Below are positions 10,246 to 20,144 of a stretch of DNA of 64,000 nucleotides, one piece after another (the first letter of the stretch is position 1; every line of letters starts with the position of its first letter). The DNA is from Diplonema papillatum. Its lineage: Eukaryota > Euglenozoa > Diplonemea > Diplonemida > Diplonemidae. The translations under genes and the position numbers were made by a program. A model generated the notes under the pieces. That model searched no databases, had not been told where the DNA came from, and worked only from the letters and a program-made list of their open reading frames with translations. The stretch spans positions 1-64,000 of the forward strand of contig JAPJBO010000986.1 in the NCBI GenBank assembly GCA_030068145.1, read 5' to 3'.

Positions 10246-10525
10246 CTACCTATCCAATGTTGGGACGTTGTTACCGCACGTCCAAGGCCAAGGTTCGGAG
10301 GTTGTCCCCACTGAAAAACAGACGTATGCAGGTTGTCCGGCTTCAAAAGTGTTCGCTTGGAGGCCCCCCCGCCTCAAACAGGCTACGTGGTTGTGACGAA
10401 GACGCACTATAGAGAGCGACACGCCAGGCCCGACCCACAGTACAGTGAATGTTTACCGACCCCCCCCCCCCCTTTTCTGAAAAATCGGTAAACAGTGTTT
10501 ACCAAAATGTTTTTTACACCTTCCC

Positions 10526-10761
10526 TATTGTGTATTGTGTATTGTGTATTGTGTATTGTGTATTGTGTATTGTGTATTGTGTATTGTGTATTGTGTGTTG
10601 TGTGTTGTGTGTTGTGTATTGTGTATTGTGTATTGTGTATTGTGTATTGTGTATTGTGTATTGTGTATTGTGTATTGTGTATTGTGTATTGTGTATTGTG
10701 TATTGTGTATTGTGTATTGTGTATTGTGTATTGTGTATTGTGTATTGTGTATTGTGTATTG
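10526..10761 (+). repeat. TGTATTG heptamer array, right part
   Basis: This continues the array interrupted at 5140 and holds about 33 copies. A run of three TGTGTTG variants lies at about 10596-10616, the same variant that makes up the separate array near 45400. It ends at GCTGTGCGACC. Confidence 0.95.
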
Positions 10762-11160
10762 CTGTGCGACCCTCAACTCCTGAAAACCCCTCCCGCACCG
10801 ACCCCAACTCACGCAGGGCATCAGAATCGTAGACGGAATCGCTCAGCTGTGACGTCATCACCTCGTGAAATAGGTGCCCCATCCGGTGGGCCTGCTTGTA
10901 AGTCGCTCTCAGCTACGTCGCAGGCCGGGTTACGGTCGTGCAGCCAGCGACCAAACCACGGACACATGAGGCGGACAATCATCGGCGCTGAACCTGCGTG
11001 TCCGCGGGACAGGACAGCGGTGTGAGTCTCGTTTTTCGTCAGGTAGCTCGGCACCCACGGTACGAGAACACTGCACGGTGAATCGGCCGACTCGGAAACG
11101 ATCGTGTCTGAGCATTCAGTTGGAAACCTCCGGGCACAATTTACTTGCTGGCGAATAGAC
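10762..11160. other. intergenic region with a dispersed repeat
   Basis: No gene is seen. The complement of 10960-11050 matches a dispersed repeat found again at about 12795-12885, partly at 17520-17570 and at 50745-50835 (shared blocks GACTCACACCGCTGTCCTGT and CCGCCTCATGTGTCCGTGG). Confidence 0.5.
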
Positions 11161-11174
11161 GCCTTTTTTTTTTT

Positions 11175-11427
11175 TTACATGAGCGCCAGCTTGAAAGGAA
11201 ATGCTCGACGATGCTGCCCGACAAACAGAACAGAAGGGATCCCAAGTGCTGTAACTACCGAACCCCGTGTTGAACGGACGTGAGGTCATGCGGGTCTACA
11301 CGACAAATCACACAAACACAACAGGTCAAAAGTCCTGAGTGAGAAAACAACACACGGTGGTGTAAGCGAAGAACAAATCAGATTGTGTTTGTATTGTATT
11401 TGCCCCTTACCTCTATATTTCCCCCCT
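11175..11427 (+). repeat. dispersed repeat family C, copy 1
   Basis: The copy begins ACATGAGCGCCAGCTTGAAA and runs through GTGTTGAACGGACGTGAGGT to a T-rich end (TTGCCCCTTACCTCTATATT). Other copies: 23010-23130 (partial), 37215-37484 (interrupted), and 62660-62890 (complement). Its first ~30 bp resemble the start of family A (TATAAGCACCTGCTTTGTAG), so the two share a module. Confidence 0.85.
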
Positions 11428-11510
11428 TCCATTCGGAGTCGAAGCAGCAACGTCGAGTATTTTTTTTACAACACAACCGCGCCGGGGTTGAAAAGAAAAA
11501 AAGACATTAA

Positions 11511-12011
11511 CCACATACGGACGAACTACGCCATATGGCGTAGTTAATTCATTAATTCGCGGGTATCTGCAAGACGCCACGGGTGCCCGTCCTGGGTCAC
11601 TTCCATGTGCATTCATTCAGCGCCGAGGGTGCGCATTTGAAAGATCTGCCGCGAAATTTTTCAAATGCGCCCTCGGTTCCCATTTTTTGACCTACGAAAC
11701 CTCCCATTTTGAGTATGACCCAAGGTTTGCCTTGAAAAGTCAATTTCCAAGATTGAAATATCTGCCACGAAATCTTTCAAATGCGCCCTCGGTTTCCATT
11801 TTTTGACCTACGAAACCCCCCATTTTGAGTATGACCCAAGGTTTGCCTTGAAAAGTCAATTTCCAAGATTGAAAATATCTGCCACGAAATCATCAAATGC
11901 GCCCCTCGGTTTCCATTTTTGACCTACGAACCCCCCATTTTGAGTAGGAACCCAAGGTGTGCCTTGAGGAGTCCATTTTCCCAAAATTAACAACCCTCCG
12001 TCCGTATGTGG
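11511..12011. mobile_element. TTAA-flanked MITE with 13-bp TIRs
   Basis: The element starts CCACATACGGACG and ends with the exact complement CGTCCGTATGTGG. TTAA flanks both sides (11507-11510 and 12012-12015). TTAA duplication is the hallmark of piggyBac-type (and some Kolobok) transposition. Inside are a perfect 22-bp palindrome (AACTACGCCA|TATGGCGTAGTT, 11524-11545) and three tandem copies of a ~116-bp unit (CAAATGCGCCCTCGGTT... at about 11661, 11777 and 11894). There is no coding capacity, so it is non-autonomous. Confidence 0.85.
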
Positions 12012-12790
12012 TTAAAAGAAGAAAGAAGGAACAAAAGTATTAGGCCCGTGTATATAAGATACCCTTGCCCAGCTGGGGCTCAAACACGGGCACGGGTTTC
12101 CGAAGGGAGGAAAGGTTATCAGGGACAGCTTTGAAATGCACCAGTCAAACTTGCGTAGCCTAAAAACTTGCCTCGCCTGCTAGCTAGTGTCCTGTCTGCA
12201 AGCGCAGGTAGAATACTAGGTGCTAGTGGATGGTGGGTTGTGTGTACCCCCACAAGCATGGTGATATGGTCCCGAGGACCTGCAACCACCAGCTAGCCAT
12301 CCCAGATACCTACGAGGTGATGGTACCGAGGTGCTGTGGATGCCACCGCATACCACGATACCACACTAGCTGCTAGTGGATGATGGGGTACACCCACGAG
12401 TATGGTGTAGCGGTGGATACCAACACACCACCTAGCAGCGTAGTCCTACGAGGACATGAGGACGGTATGTGGTAATGCCAAAACACCACGCACCACCACA
12501 GAGTAAGCAACCCATTTCAGACCATTTTTTAGAAAAGGTATCTTATACACGCTGTAAGGTGTCTTACACACGTTGTCTTGGTGCAGCTTACAAGTCTATA
12601 GGCGTGTGGATCCCTTGCAGCCTAGCTCGCGCTTACACACTTGTATCTATGTACCACATGCTAGACCTTCCTTCAGCCCGTAGAGGTTACTACGCAGTGC
12701 GGGGGTAGGGACATAAGAGACGATGCCAAAAACCCCCCTCCTCTCCCCGTGACGGATTCGCCTGTGCTCTAGTAGCACGGGAGGTCCTGG
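12012..12790. other. non-coding region with a ~60-bp direct repeat
   Basis: No gene is seen. Between 12160 and 12480 the sequence is full of short inverted blocks built on CTAGTGGATG, ATGGTG and TACCAC. Two related ~60-bp segments begin GCTAGTGGATGRTGGG at about 12221 and 12370. The rest is unremarkable. Confidence 0.5.
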
Positions 12791-12879
12791 CTGTGACGAG
12801 CTACGAATTGCCGCCTGGCAAACCAGACTCACACCGCTGTCCTGTCTGCAGACACCCAGGTTCCGCGCTGATGATGGTC

Positions 12880-13140
12880 CGGGAAAACGTTGCTCGCCAC
12901 GTATCGTCAAAGCGACAAAGAGCACACCCGGAATGCTACCTGAAGCAGCAGAAGACAACCAACATCAGAGACTCGCAACATCAACATTAAAGCCAGCGGC
13001 GAGGGTCAAGAAGACGGCACTGACGCGAGCGAAGAAGCGGACGAACTCTGCGTCGGAGCCGACAACAAAATGGCGTAGAAGAGCGCCCATCGAAGCGCGG
13101 CCATCGCCCAAGGGGGCTAAAGAGGCGAAAACATGACACA
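12880..13140 (+). pseudogene. remnant of a dispersed coding element (Lys/Arg-rich tail)
   Basis: The frame at 12933-13136 reads a basic tail (VKKTALTRAKKRTNSASEPT...). The same block occurs on the minus strand at about 13815-14000 (PATSTSTSAAKVGKTALSSG) and on the plus strand at about 54235-54640 (KTAPTPAKKQQSDSAAEPVT). Conservation of the basic reading across diverged copies suggests a once-coding transposon or multigene family. I do not recognise the family. Confidence 0.4.
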
Positions 13141-13674
13141 TCACGTGCGAACCGGCGATGCAGATTATCGCTACAGATTCTTGCATGCTATCCCAAATCT
13201 CTTTTCGACTTTCGTGGTGCATCAACTCCCTGAGTGCAACTGTGAGAGCCCACCAGTCCCTGCGTGCCGGCATCGGACCACGCCTCCACGAGGGTGCAGC
13301 TTCGAGTCGAAGCCGACCCACCGGTTGTCCGATAGACGCCGGCTCACCCCCGCAGGAACGAAACGATATCGTCCCTCACGCGGACTAGCGACTCGGGTCA
13401 CCATCCGCAAGCACTGGGCTCACCCTGCAGTGCAGTGTGCCCCATACCATCCACGCTCAAATTGCGGTCTCGACGACTTCCAGACGCCGCGCAGAGTCAT
13501 TTGCGTCAAATCGACCGAGCAAAAGAGGAGGTGCGGCTTCTGCACCCACCCTTGCTTCAGCCGGTACCTCTTCGCTGCGAAGTCGAACTCGACTCCCAGG
13601 ACAACCGGCGTCGAGCTGGGCTCGAGGACAGACTTCTCGTCCTTGCTCGAGGACAGACTACTCGTCCTTGACCA

Positions 13675-14258
13675 TCATGCGCACCATACGGGCATGCTGC
13701 AGGACCCAGCGCGAAGCGCGCCCGGACAGGCAACGACGAGGGCCCAGTCGTCGTACCAGACTATCCTGTCGTCCCCGGCAACCTCCGTGATAACAAAATC
13801 AGAGTCCTGCGCAATCATAGAAAACGACCTGCCCAGGCGCCACCAATACAGAGCCACGCCCCCGTCGGGTCTCCTGGTCCGAAGCCCGAAGAAAGCGCCG
13901 TCTTCCCGACCTTCGCTGCTGAAGTCGATGTCGATGTTGCGGGTCCTCGCTCGCCTTCCGCTGCTTCCGGCAGAACGAGCACCACGCTCTCACGCTTCGC
14001 CTGTCTCGGCGCTGACGCGGGGCCCTCCGGCTCCGCTTTCCTCTTCTTCGTCGTTGATTCTTCTCCTCTCGCCACGGCCGCCCGGTGGTGCCCTTTCCTG
14101 CAGCAGTGCCCGCGTCTCCTACTCCTCAGGTCGGCGTGTTTCTTGCAGCTGTCGCACGTCGGCATCTCATGGTCGAGACATCGGTGGTGATGGTTGCGAC
14201 AGCATTCCGTTGTCGTCTTACATGTGGTGCACTGCGTCATCCGGTGCTCGGCACACAT
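13675..14258 (-). pseudogene. Cys/His-rich, possibly zinc-binding coding remnant
   Basis: On the minus strand 14258-13815 reads a 147-residue frame. It starts with a dense Cys/His stretch: C-x2-C-x6-CC-x3-HHH-x-C-x2-H-x4-C-x2-C-x2-H. A basic segment (TTKKRKAEPEG) follows, then the PATSTSTSAAKVGKTALSSG block shared with 12933-13136 and 54235-54640. The Cys/His spacing looks like a small cross-braced zinc module but matches no family I can name. A second minus frame (13857-13675, YWWRLGRSFSMIAQDSDFVI) overlaps its end in another register, consistent with frameshift decay. The longer plus-strand frame over this region looks like a shadow. Confidence 0.4.
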
Positions 14259-14564
14259 TTCCGCTCACCCCACTTTTCGTGTCGGGAAATCCCTTCCGGT
14301 ACGAGCCACGGGTCTCCTCCGACAACGGCCGACTTCTTGCCCTTCTTCTTCTCCGTGGTGTCGTCGAAGGCCGTCCATCTCGCTGCACGCTCCGCCCTCT
14401 CTCTTCTGTACGTCGGGAAAAGGTCCATCCCCCACGCCTCGCCTTCAGCTGCGTCTCAGAGACCCCCATCGTCTCCTCGCCGCCGCGGAAAATTGGCCTC
14501 ATCTCGTAGCCTGTTGGGCTCCCCGGCGTCGGCCGTCCTACTGGGAATTGGAAGAAATAGGACT

Positions 14565-14891
14565 TCAGGTCCCGAGCAGTTGTTGGTACTCGTGGCCCGG
14601 GAAAAGCAGGAGGTTCGGGCCCGAGATCCCATCGAGGTGCCGCAGCACGATGCGGACAGAGGAGCGGCAACGAGTCCGCACCGCCCCTTGCCACATCAAA
14701 GCCTGGGCGGCGGCCGTCGGCCAAGCTCCCCAGGCAGTGATCTGGTCTGCCAGGTTCTTCGGCGGCGACGGCACCGAGTCCAGAAAAATCTGAAAACTCG
14801 TTAACACCGTCCGGGTGGCAGCTGAGTGATGGCCGCCGCACCCAAGCTGCGCCATGTACTGCGCCATCTGCAGGGGGTCGTCGGTGTTCAC
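14565..14891 (-). pseudogene. possible metallo-beta-lactamase-fold hydrolase fragment
   Basis: The 108-residue minus-strand frame contains LGCGG near its start and ends with SGPNLLLFPGHEYQQLLGT. A G-H-E-Y block after a hydrophobic strand is typical of the fifth motif of glyoxalase-II-like metallo-beta-lactamase proteins. The first Zn motif (HxHxDH) is not visible upstream on this strand, and the frame breaks just after the motif. It is at best a gene fragment, and I hold the assignment loosely. Confidence 0.3.
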
Positions 14892-15018
14892 CCCTGAGAC
14901 CGATAAAGCTGTCCCCTTTGGCTCTGATCTTCACCCGTCGATGAAGATTCGGAGGACGAGAGCGTTGATGGGTTTGCGTTGACGACCAAAGTGAACTGGG
15001 TGCGGATGAGCAGGACAA

Positions 15019-15980
15019 GAAAGAAAGGTGCTGGGAAATACAAGCTCTGGGATGCCTTTATCCTCTTCTGCCGCTCTCCCACAGACGAGTCGAGGAGTCG
15101 CCTCGCTCGCGGCTGAGAACGGATCTACCTGGAAAACAGTAGAAAGTGTGTTCTATGCCCGTCCCTGTCGGGCTCCTGGAGCGCTCCGGGGCTGAGCCCC
15201 GGGCACCGACCAGCCCCGGGGCTCCCTGCTCCGAGAGCCACGGACACAGGCCCAAGTGTCGAGGCATGGGCGTCGGGCCCTACGGTGGCGGTGGTCGCCT
15301 GTTGCTGATGGGCGACAATGGGCCTATGGGGTGCCCCTAAACATCATGGCGTCCGTGCTGGCGGAGAACAAAGCGGCGGCGTGTGTCCTCGACGACCCGC
15401 TCAATGAAAGAGCGTGAGTAGGATGATGGCTGTCCTCAGGAGGAGTCGCCGGACCCACGGCGGGCGAAGCCGCCGGGCGTGAAGGAGTTCAGGACGATCT
15501 TCGATGCCGTCCATGACCACGGCGCTGCTCCCCAGATTCTGGGCGAGTTTCTGGCGCTGCTTAGAACCTCGAGTATGCGGGCGTCCAGGGCGCACAAGGT
15601 TCTTGACGTATGAGGCCATAAATTTGATGCCTCCGCTCGCGCCCTGACTGCTTGGCACAGATCGGAGCGCGAGCGGCCAGGCGAGTCCTGGTCAAGACCG
15701 CGGCACTCCAACGTCTACAACTTCGAAGCCATCTAAACTTTACACAGGTGCAGGTGTGACACCCGCAAAATGGACTGCACAGTTCACCCGGTGCTGGAGC
15801 ACACCGTGTGATTGTGACCTCAGAAATCCCACCAAAAAGCCCTGTATGTGACACCCAACATACCTTTTCTCCAACCAGCGTTTCTGACCCCCGAAACGCA
15901 GAAGCACGTTTACCAGAAAAGAGAGAGACCGAGACCGGGTGATTTTCAACCCAAAAAGGCAGGAATCCTTGTGGCTTACC
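15019..15980. other. region without a recognisable gene
   Basis: Only short frames on both strands are present, none with a motif. At 15170-15225 there is a GC-rich hairpin-prone stretch (GAGCCCCGGG / CCCGGGGCTC). Confidence 0.4.
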
Positions 15981-15984
15981 ACAG

Positions 15985-16100
15985 GATACGTTCAATGACC
16001 GCAACCTTGCGGTCATTGGGTATGCGGTCAATGACCGCATAACTTTCTCAGATGACCGGTCAAAAACTGACCGGTCAAACATGCGGTCATGACCATGACC
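15985..16100. repeat. cluster of nested inverted TGACCGCA / ATGACCGGTCA motifs
   Basis: Within 115 bp the blocks CAATGACCGCA and TGCGGTCATTG, and ATGACCGGTCA and its complement, occur several times in opposite orientation and could form consecutive hairpins. The role is unknown. It may be the end of a transposon adjoining the G tract at 16127-16144. Confidence 0.6.
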
Positions 16101-16155
16101 GGTCCACCGTGTAAGGGGCTCAAGGGGGGGGGGGGGGGGGGGGGTTGTGGCATCT

Positions 16156-16262
16156 TACACGGTGGGGCCCAGCCTCAGAGGCTAGAGTTAAAGCTGGGGT
16201 TAAAAAAACGGGTGTCGCATCCACACCCTCTTTAGCTCCAGCTTGCTGGACCTCACCGTGTA
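16156..16262. mobile_element. short MITE with TACACGGTG ends (copy 1)
   Basis: The ends are inverted: TACACGGTGGGGCCCAGCCT on the left and the complement of TACACGGTGAGGTCCAGCAA on the right, with the inner block GAGTTAAA/GGGTGTCGCATCC between. A longer relative lies at 52614-52792 with the same termini and inner words. No clear target duplication is readable. A 17-18-base G tract (about 16127-16144) and an inverted CACCGTGTAA lie just upstream. Confidence 0.65.
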
Positions 16263-16530
16263 TCATAATATAAGACGGGATTGTCGGAAACTCGACCAGG
16301 AAAAAATAAGTAAATAAAGTACCGTTGGCCCCTCCTCACGCGGCTCCGGTCTTCGCCGGTGCTCCTTCCATCTTCTCACGATTTTCTCACTCCGCCTCTA
16401 ACCCCCGTATTCTGTTTTTTTTCCCCTACGACAGCAAGTGTCAACGACTCGCCCACGCGGAAGTGGTGAATTCCTCAGGGCCGGTTGCCCAGCGCGGGCG
16501 AAAGCAGCTTGGGCCATCACGTGGGCACAG

Positions 16531-17068
16531 CGCAGGCGTGGAATATTTGAACGGTCGCGCATGCGGCTTCAGAACAGATGGGCAATAGTGGCTGGGCACA
16601 ACTGAGCAGGCTGACGTGCCAATTGTATCCGCGCCGCCTGCGCGAAAATTTCTGACGGTCGCACTTACGGATCAAAGCAGATGGGCAGTAGTGTGGTTGG
16701 TCACAACTAGGCTGACATGTCAATTATACCTGCACCGCAGGCGTGGAATATTTGAACGGTCGCGCATGCGGCTTCAGAACAGATGGGCAATAGTGGCTGG
16801 TCACAGCCGAGCTGGCTGGCATGCCAATTGTATCCGCGCCGCCTGCGCGAAAGTTTCTGACGGTCGCACTTACGGATCAAAGCAGATGGGCAGTAGTGTG
16901 GCTGGTCACAACTAGGCTGACATGTCAATTATACCTGCACCGCAGGCGTGGAATATTTGAACGGTCGCGCATGCGGCTTCAGAACAGATGGGCAATAGTG
17001 GCTGGTCACAACTGAGCTGGCTGCCGTGCTCCGCGCCGCAGGCGCGAAACTTTTTGACGGTCGCACTT
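16531..17068. repeat. 205-bp tandem repeat, ~2.6 copies
   Basis: The block GGAATATTTGAACGGTCGCG recurs with a period of exactly 205 bp (16541, 16746 and 16951 for GAATATTTGA). Each unit also holds a second half-related block, GACGGTCGCACTTACGGATC, so the unit itself looks like two ~100-bp diverged halves. No gene is seen. Confidence 0.9.
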
Positions 17069-18082
17069 ACAGCTACACACAAAGCTCCATCCATATTGCC
17101 TGCGGTGGAACAATGTGAACAGAATGTGCAAACAATGGCTCGACCCCCCCTCCCTGAGGGTTTGTGCCGCTCACGATGGCCTGAGTCAGAAAACCGAACT
17201 GCATCCGGAAGCAAGACCGTTCCCTCAACCCTCTTCCAAGGATACTTGGTGCTAGCATCAAAGGCAGACAATGAGGGAGCACAATCTCAAGCCGCGGGAT
17301 AATGGAAATTACGACAAACATCAAACCACGACATTCGTGTTCCCCAGTAAAAATCGGGGTGCAGCACAGGGCAACCCCATGCCCACCGTGCTCTGCGAGT
17401 TTACTTCGCAGTTTGCGTAAAAAGTAGGCAATTCAGTGCATTCGAGCGAGTCGCAGGCACAAGTAAGATACTGGCTGTGGTGAGCTACGAACAGCCGACT
17501 GATTCCCAGGTCCTCACCGTTGTTGTCCTGTCTGCAGACACTCAGGCTCCGCGCTGATGTTGGTCCAAGAGTGGGGTTGAGCACAAAACCGTTCTTGCAT
17601 TATTCCACCCCCTCACACGGTCAAGACTACCATCGACGGCCCGAAGAAGCCTGCATCGTGAAGTGTGAAAGTTGCGAGTGAAATCTTTGTCCAAGGGCTT
17701 CTCGGTCTCGGCCAGCAAGGCTGAATATAGTGGCGACCGACCCTTCGAACCATCTAACTGTAGCTGGATCACTCCCAGGCTAGCTTAGAACCAGAAGAGG
17801 AGTTACGCCAGGTAAAGCGATTGATTGAACGCTCTCTGTTCGTGTGTCCAAGCTTTTTATGCAACACGTTGAGAAGAAAGGATATTCAAATCTGCCTAAG
17901 AAGCTCTGCTTTGTCAAGCGACGCACATTAGTTTATTAATAAAACAACAACAACAACAACAGCAGCAACAAAATAACCCCTCAAAAACCTAGTGAAGAGG
18001 ATCTCATGCATCATACAGTAGCCGAAAGTACATGCCAATCCGCGGGGTTCATGGGCTCAAAAGATCTCAATGCCAAAGTGGA
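17069..18082. other. intergenic, mixed dispersed repeats
   Basis: No convincing gene. The block at 17690-17830 (ending GGAGTTACGCCAGGTAAA) recurs at 19485-19600 and, inverted, at about 40684-40740. An (AAC)n microsatellite lies at 17943-17970. Confidence 0.5.
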
Positions 18083-18090
18083 CCTACCAC

Positions 18091-18377
18091 CAGTGTTCGC
18101 GCTAAGAAAAAATGCGGCTGATTTCAGCCGGAAAAAAAGTTCTTGGAAAACTGACCGGCTGACAATCAGCCGGCTGATTCTTTGGAAGGCCCGCCGATCA
18201 GCTGGTTTTTGCGACAACATCTTGGTTCACATCTTGCTCGGTTTGTGCGTCAAGCTGATCCCGCTCCATGGGCGGCGTAGCCAAAGCTTACACTTAAAAA
18301 TCGGCTAATTTTTGAGAGAGTCTGCCGGTAAAACGAAATTTATTCAGCCGGCAAGCCGGTCGATCTCGCGCGCACTG
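18091..18377. mobile_element. hAT-type MITE family B, copy 1
   Basis: The element starts CAGTGTTCGCGC and ends GCGCGCACTG. It is flanked by 8-bp near-identical direct repeats, CCTACCAC (18083-18090) and CTTACCAC (18378-18385). Inside are the palindromic AATCAGCCGGCTGATT words typical of the family. CAGTG ends plus an 8-bp target duplication are the classic hAT signature. Confidence 0.85.
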
Positions 18378-18616
18378 CTTACCACGAAGAAGTTAATGCA
18401 CCAAAGGATACTCTCCGACAGCCTGTTCCCGATTAACTAAAACATGTTTTGAGGTCAACTACGTTAGTGAAGACCCGAAAGATGGTGAACTATACCTGGA
18501 CTACGCCGGAAGAAACCCTGGTGAAGGTCCGTTGCGGTGTCGACGTGCAAATCGCTCGTCAAGGCCACGGGGCACAGTTCCGATTGAAGAACTATGCTCC
18601 ATCTAAACCACAATAA

Positions 18617-18735
18617 ATGCTAGAACGGCAAAGAATCTGTGGCGATATTCTGCATCGCCGGCTTCGCGGGACATCTCTTCGCACGTGAAGTGTCGTGCCT
18701 TTGCCTCTTCAACTCGCCTTGATCGTCGCGTTCAG
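18617..18735 (+). repeat. dispersed repeat family F, copy 1
   Basis: This block (GCAAAGAATCTGTGGCGATA ... CTCTTCGCACGTGAAGTGTC ... GCCTCTTCAACTCG) recurs at 29703-29815 and, partly, at 40369-40445, with inverted relatives at 13115-13200 and 54730-54765. No coding function is apparent. Confidence 0.75.
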
Positions 18736-18784
18736 GCGCGCACTTGGCCCCTTTCCGGTTTCGTCGGCAGTGCATCGATGGCTT

Positions 18785-19045
18785 CGCAATCGAAGAAGAA
18801 GAAGAAAAAAGAAAAAGGCCGCTCCCGGTCCAGGAACGTGACGGTCAACCACAGCTTGCAAGGCTTGAGTCGGAGGCAGCACAGTGCCACAACCCCGTCC
18901 GCTCTGCCCTGCGGCTGACGTCTCGACGAGCTTATGTTCAGCGCAAGCGCCAAGCCCCAAGGTGCGCCAAGCCTTGATGCTTTAGTGTGGGAAATCGGTA
19001 GCCACTTGACCCGTAGGCCCTTCGCAATCGAAAAGAAAAAAAAAA
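18785..19045 (+). repeat. dispersed repeat family D, copy 1
   Basis: It runs from an A-rich GAAGAAGAAG lead through GTCAACCACAGCTTGCAAGG and GACGAGCTTATGTTCAGCGC to GTAGCCACTTGACCCGTAGG. Related copies: 34444-34752 (fullest), 62315-62592, and inverted partial copies at about 21800-21895, 42815-42910 and 44240-44410. The A-rich end and lack of TIRs suggest a retroposed sequence rather than a DNA transposon. Confidence 0.75.
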
Positions 19046-19859
19046 AAAAACAGCATTTGGTGCCGCTCGTCAAGGCTGTATGTACGACAACCCGTCGTCG
19101 ACAGAGTAGCTAGTACCATAGACGAGTAGACTCAAGTCCGGTCGTTCTTGAGCTGGCCCGCCCTATCCCCTGGAACTGCATTGAATGGCCTGCTGCTGTC
19201 TATCACATCAGCAGAGTTAGAATAGAGCATCTATTTGGTGTCGGAAAGTAGGGTGCGAGATCGGGCAAACCTTGTGCGCCAGCTTCGTTTACCCGGGAAT
19301 CTAATAAACAGGGCCTGCCCCAAAATTCTCGCTTTCGTTTCATCAACCCTGCGACAGTTATTATCTTCACCGTTTCTGCCAACGCGACCTTCTCCGGGGT
19401 GGGCCATGCCTGGATAGGATGAAGCCGGGGGAAACCCTGGTGGAGGTCCGTGGCGGTGTTGACGTGCAAATCGCTCGTCAAAGCTGGGTATTGGGGCAAA
19501 AGACCCATCGAACCATCTAGCAGCTGGTTCACCCCGAAGTTTCCCTCAGGATAGCTAGAACCAAAACAGGAGTTACGCCAGGTAAAAGCGAATGATTGGA
19601 GGCATTGGGGGAATCGCTTCCTCGACTGGCTTGGCTCTACACTTCTGAGACCGAAACCATACGAATTTACTCACATTTCTGGCGCCTCGCTGTTTCCCGC
19701 CTAAAACCCTTAAAATGAGATGAAATAATACGCCTCCCCCTCGTGGCGAACTTGCTTTGCTTTCTTCTTTTGTTTTCTTCTTCTTTTTCATTCGATTGCC
19801 CGGGGGTTCTTTCCTCTTTTTCCACGAATCGTTTTTTTTTTTTCGTCCTTTTTTTTTTT

Positions 19860-20060
19860 TGTATAAGCACCTGCTTTTTAGGAAATACTTGAGGAGGCTG
19901 CCAGCTGCAAAAGATCAAAGGAGGTCAACGTGCTGTAGCCCACACGGAGCACAGGTGAATCTGGGTTGAGTGGCGGGTGTAAGCGTTCAACAAAAACGAC
20001 TCACTTTGTAGTTGTAAAGCCTCCTTCGAAGTAATCACAAGGCAGCCCCTCGAGATTTTA
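19860..20060 (+). mobile_element. family A fold-back element, copy 1
   Basis: It begins TATAAGCACCTGCTTTTTAG and contains an inverted pair: GAAATACTTGAGGAGGCTGCC near the left end and GGCAGCCCCTCGAGATTTT at the right end. The middle (GTGCTGTAGCCCACACGRA...) is the same as in the other copies at 28318, 31185, 31405, 33373, 35036 and 63331. Confidence 0.8.
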
Positions 20061-20144
20061 AAAGCGAAGGCTGGGGGCCGCGCGGATTGAATTTTGTCCC
20101 AACAGGAAGGAACCCCGGAGCAGTTGAGCGTTATCACAACTGCC

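Larger units (their letters stand above)
5141..10525. mobile_element. 5.4-kb TIR element with inverted satellite arms and an OTU-like frame
   Basis: The ends are 41-bp inverted repeats, 5141-5181 and 10485-10525, starting GGGAAGGTGTAAAAAACATT and matching at 40 of 41 positions. The element interrupts a TGTATTG array. The flanks share TAT (5138-5140 and 10526-10528), and removing the element plus one TAT restores a perfect heptamer register, as expected for a 3-bp target duplication. Inside are a C tract next to each TIR, a 31-bp-unit array on the left (5389-7905), a central unique region (7906-9170) and a 31-bp array in the opposite orientation on the right (9171-10245). I see no transposase. 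The superfamily is unclear: a 3-bp duplication is known for CACTA and PIF/Harbinger elements, but these ends do not match CACTA, and TAT is not the usual Harbinger TWA. It is probably non-autonomous. Confidence 0.85.

Noticed and set aside
13133-14509. 458-codon plus-strand frame
   Set aside because: The reading is Ser/Arg/Pro-rich without motifs. The minus strand carries the Cys/His module and the conserved basic block, so the plus frame is probably a shadow of GC-rich sequence.
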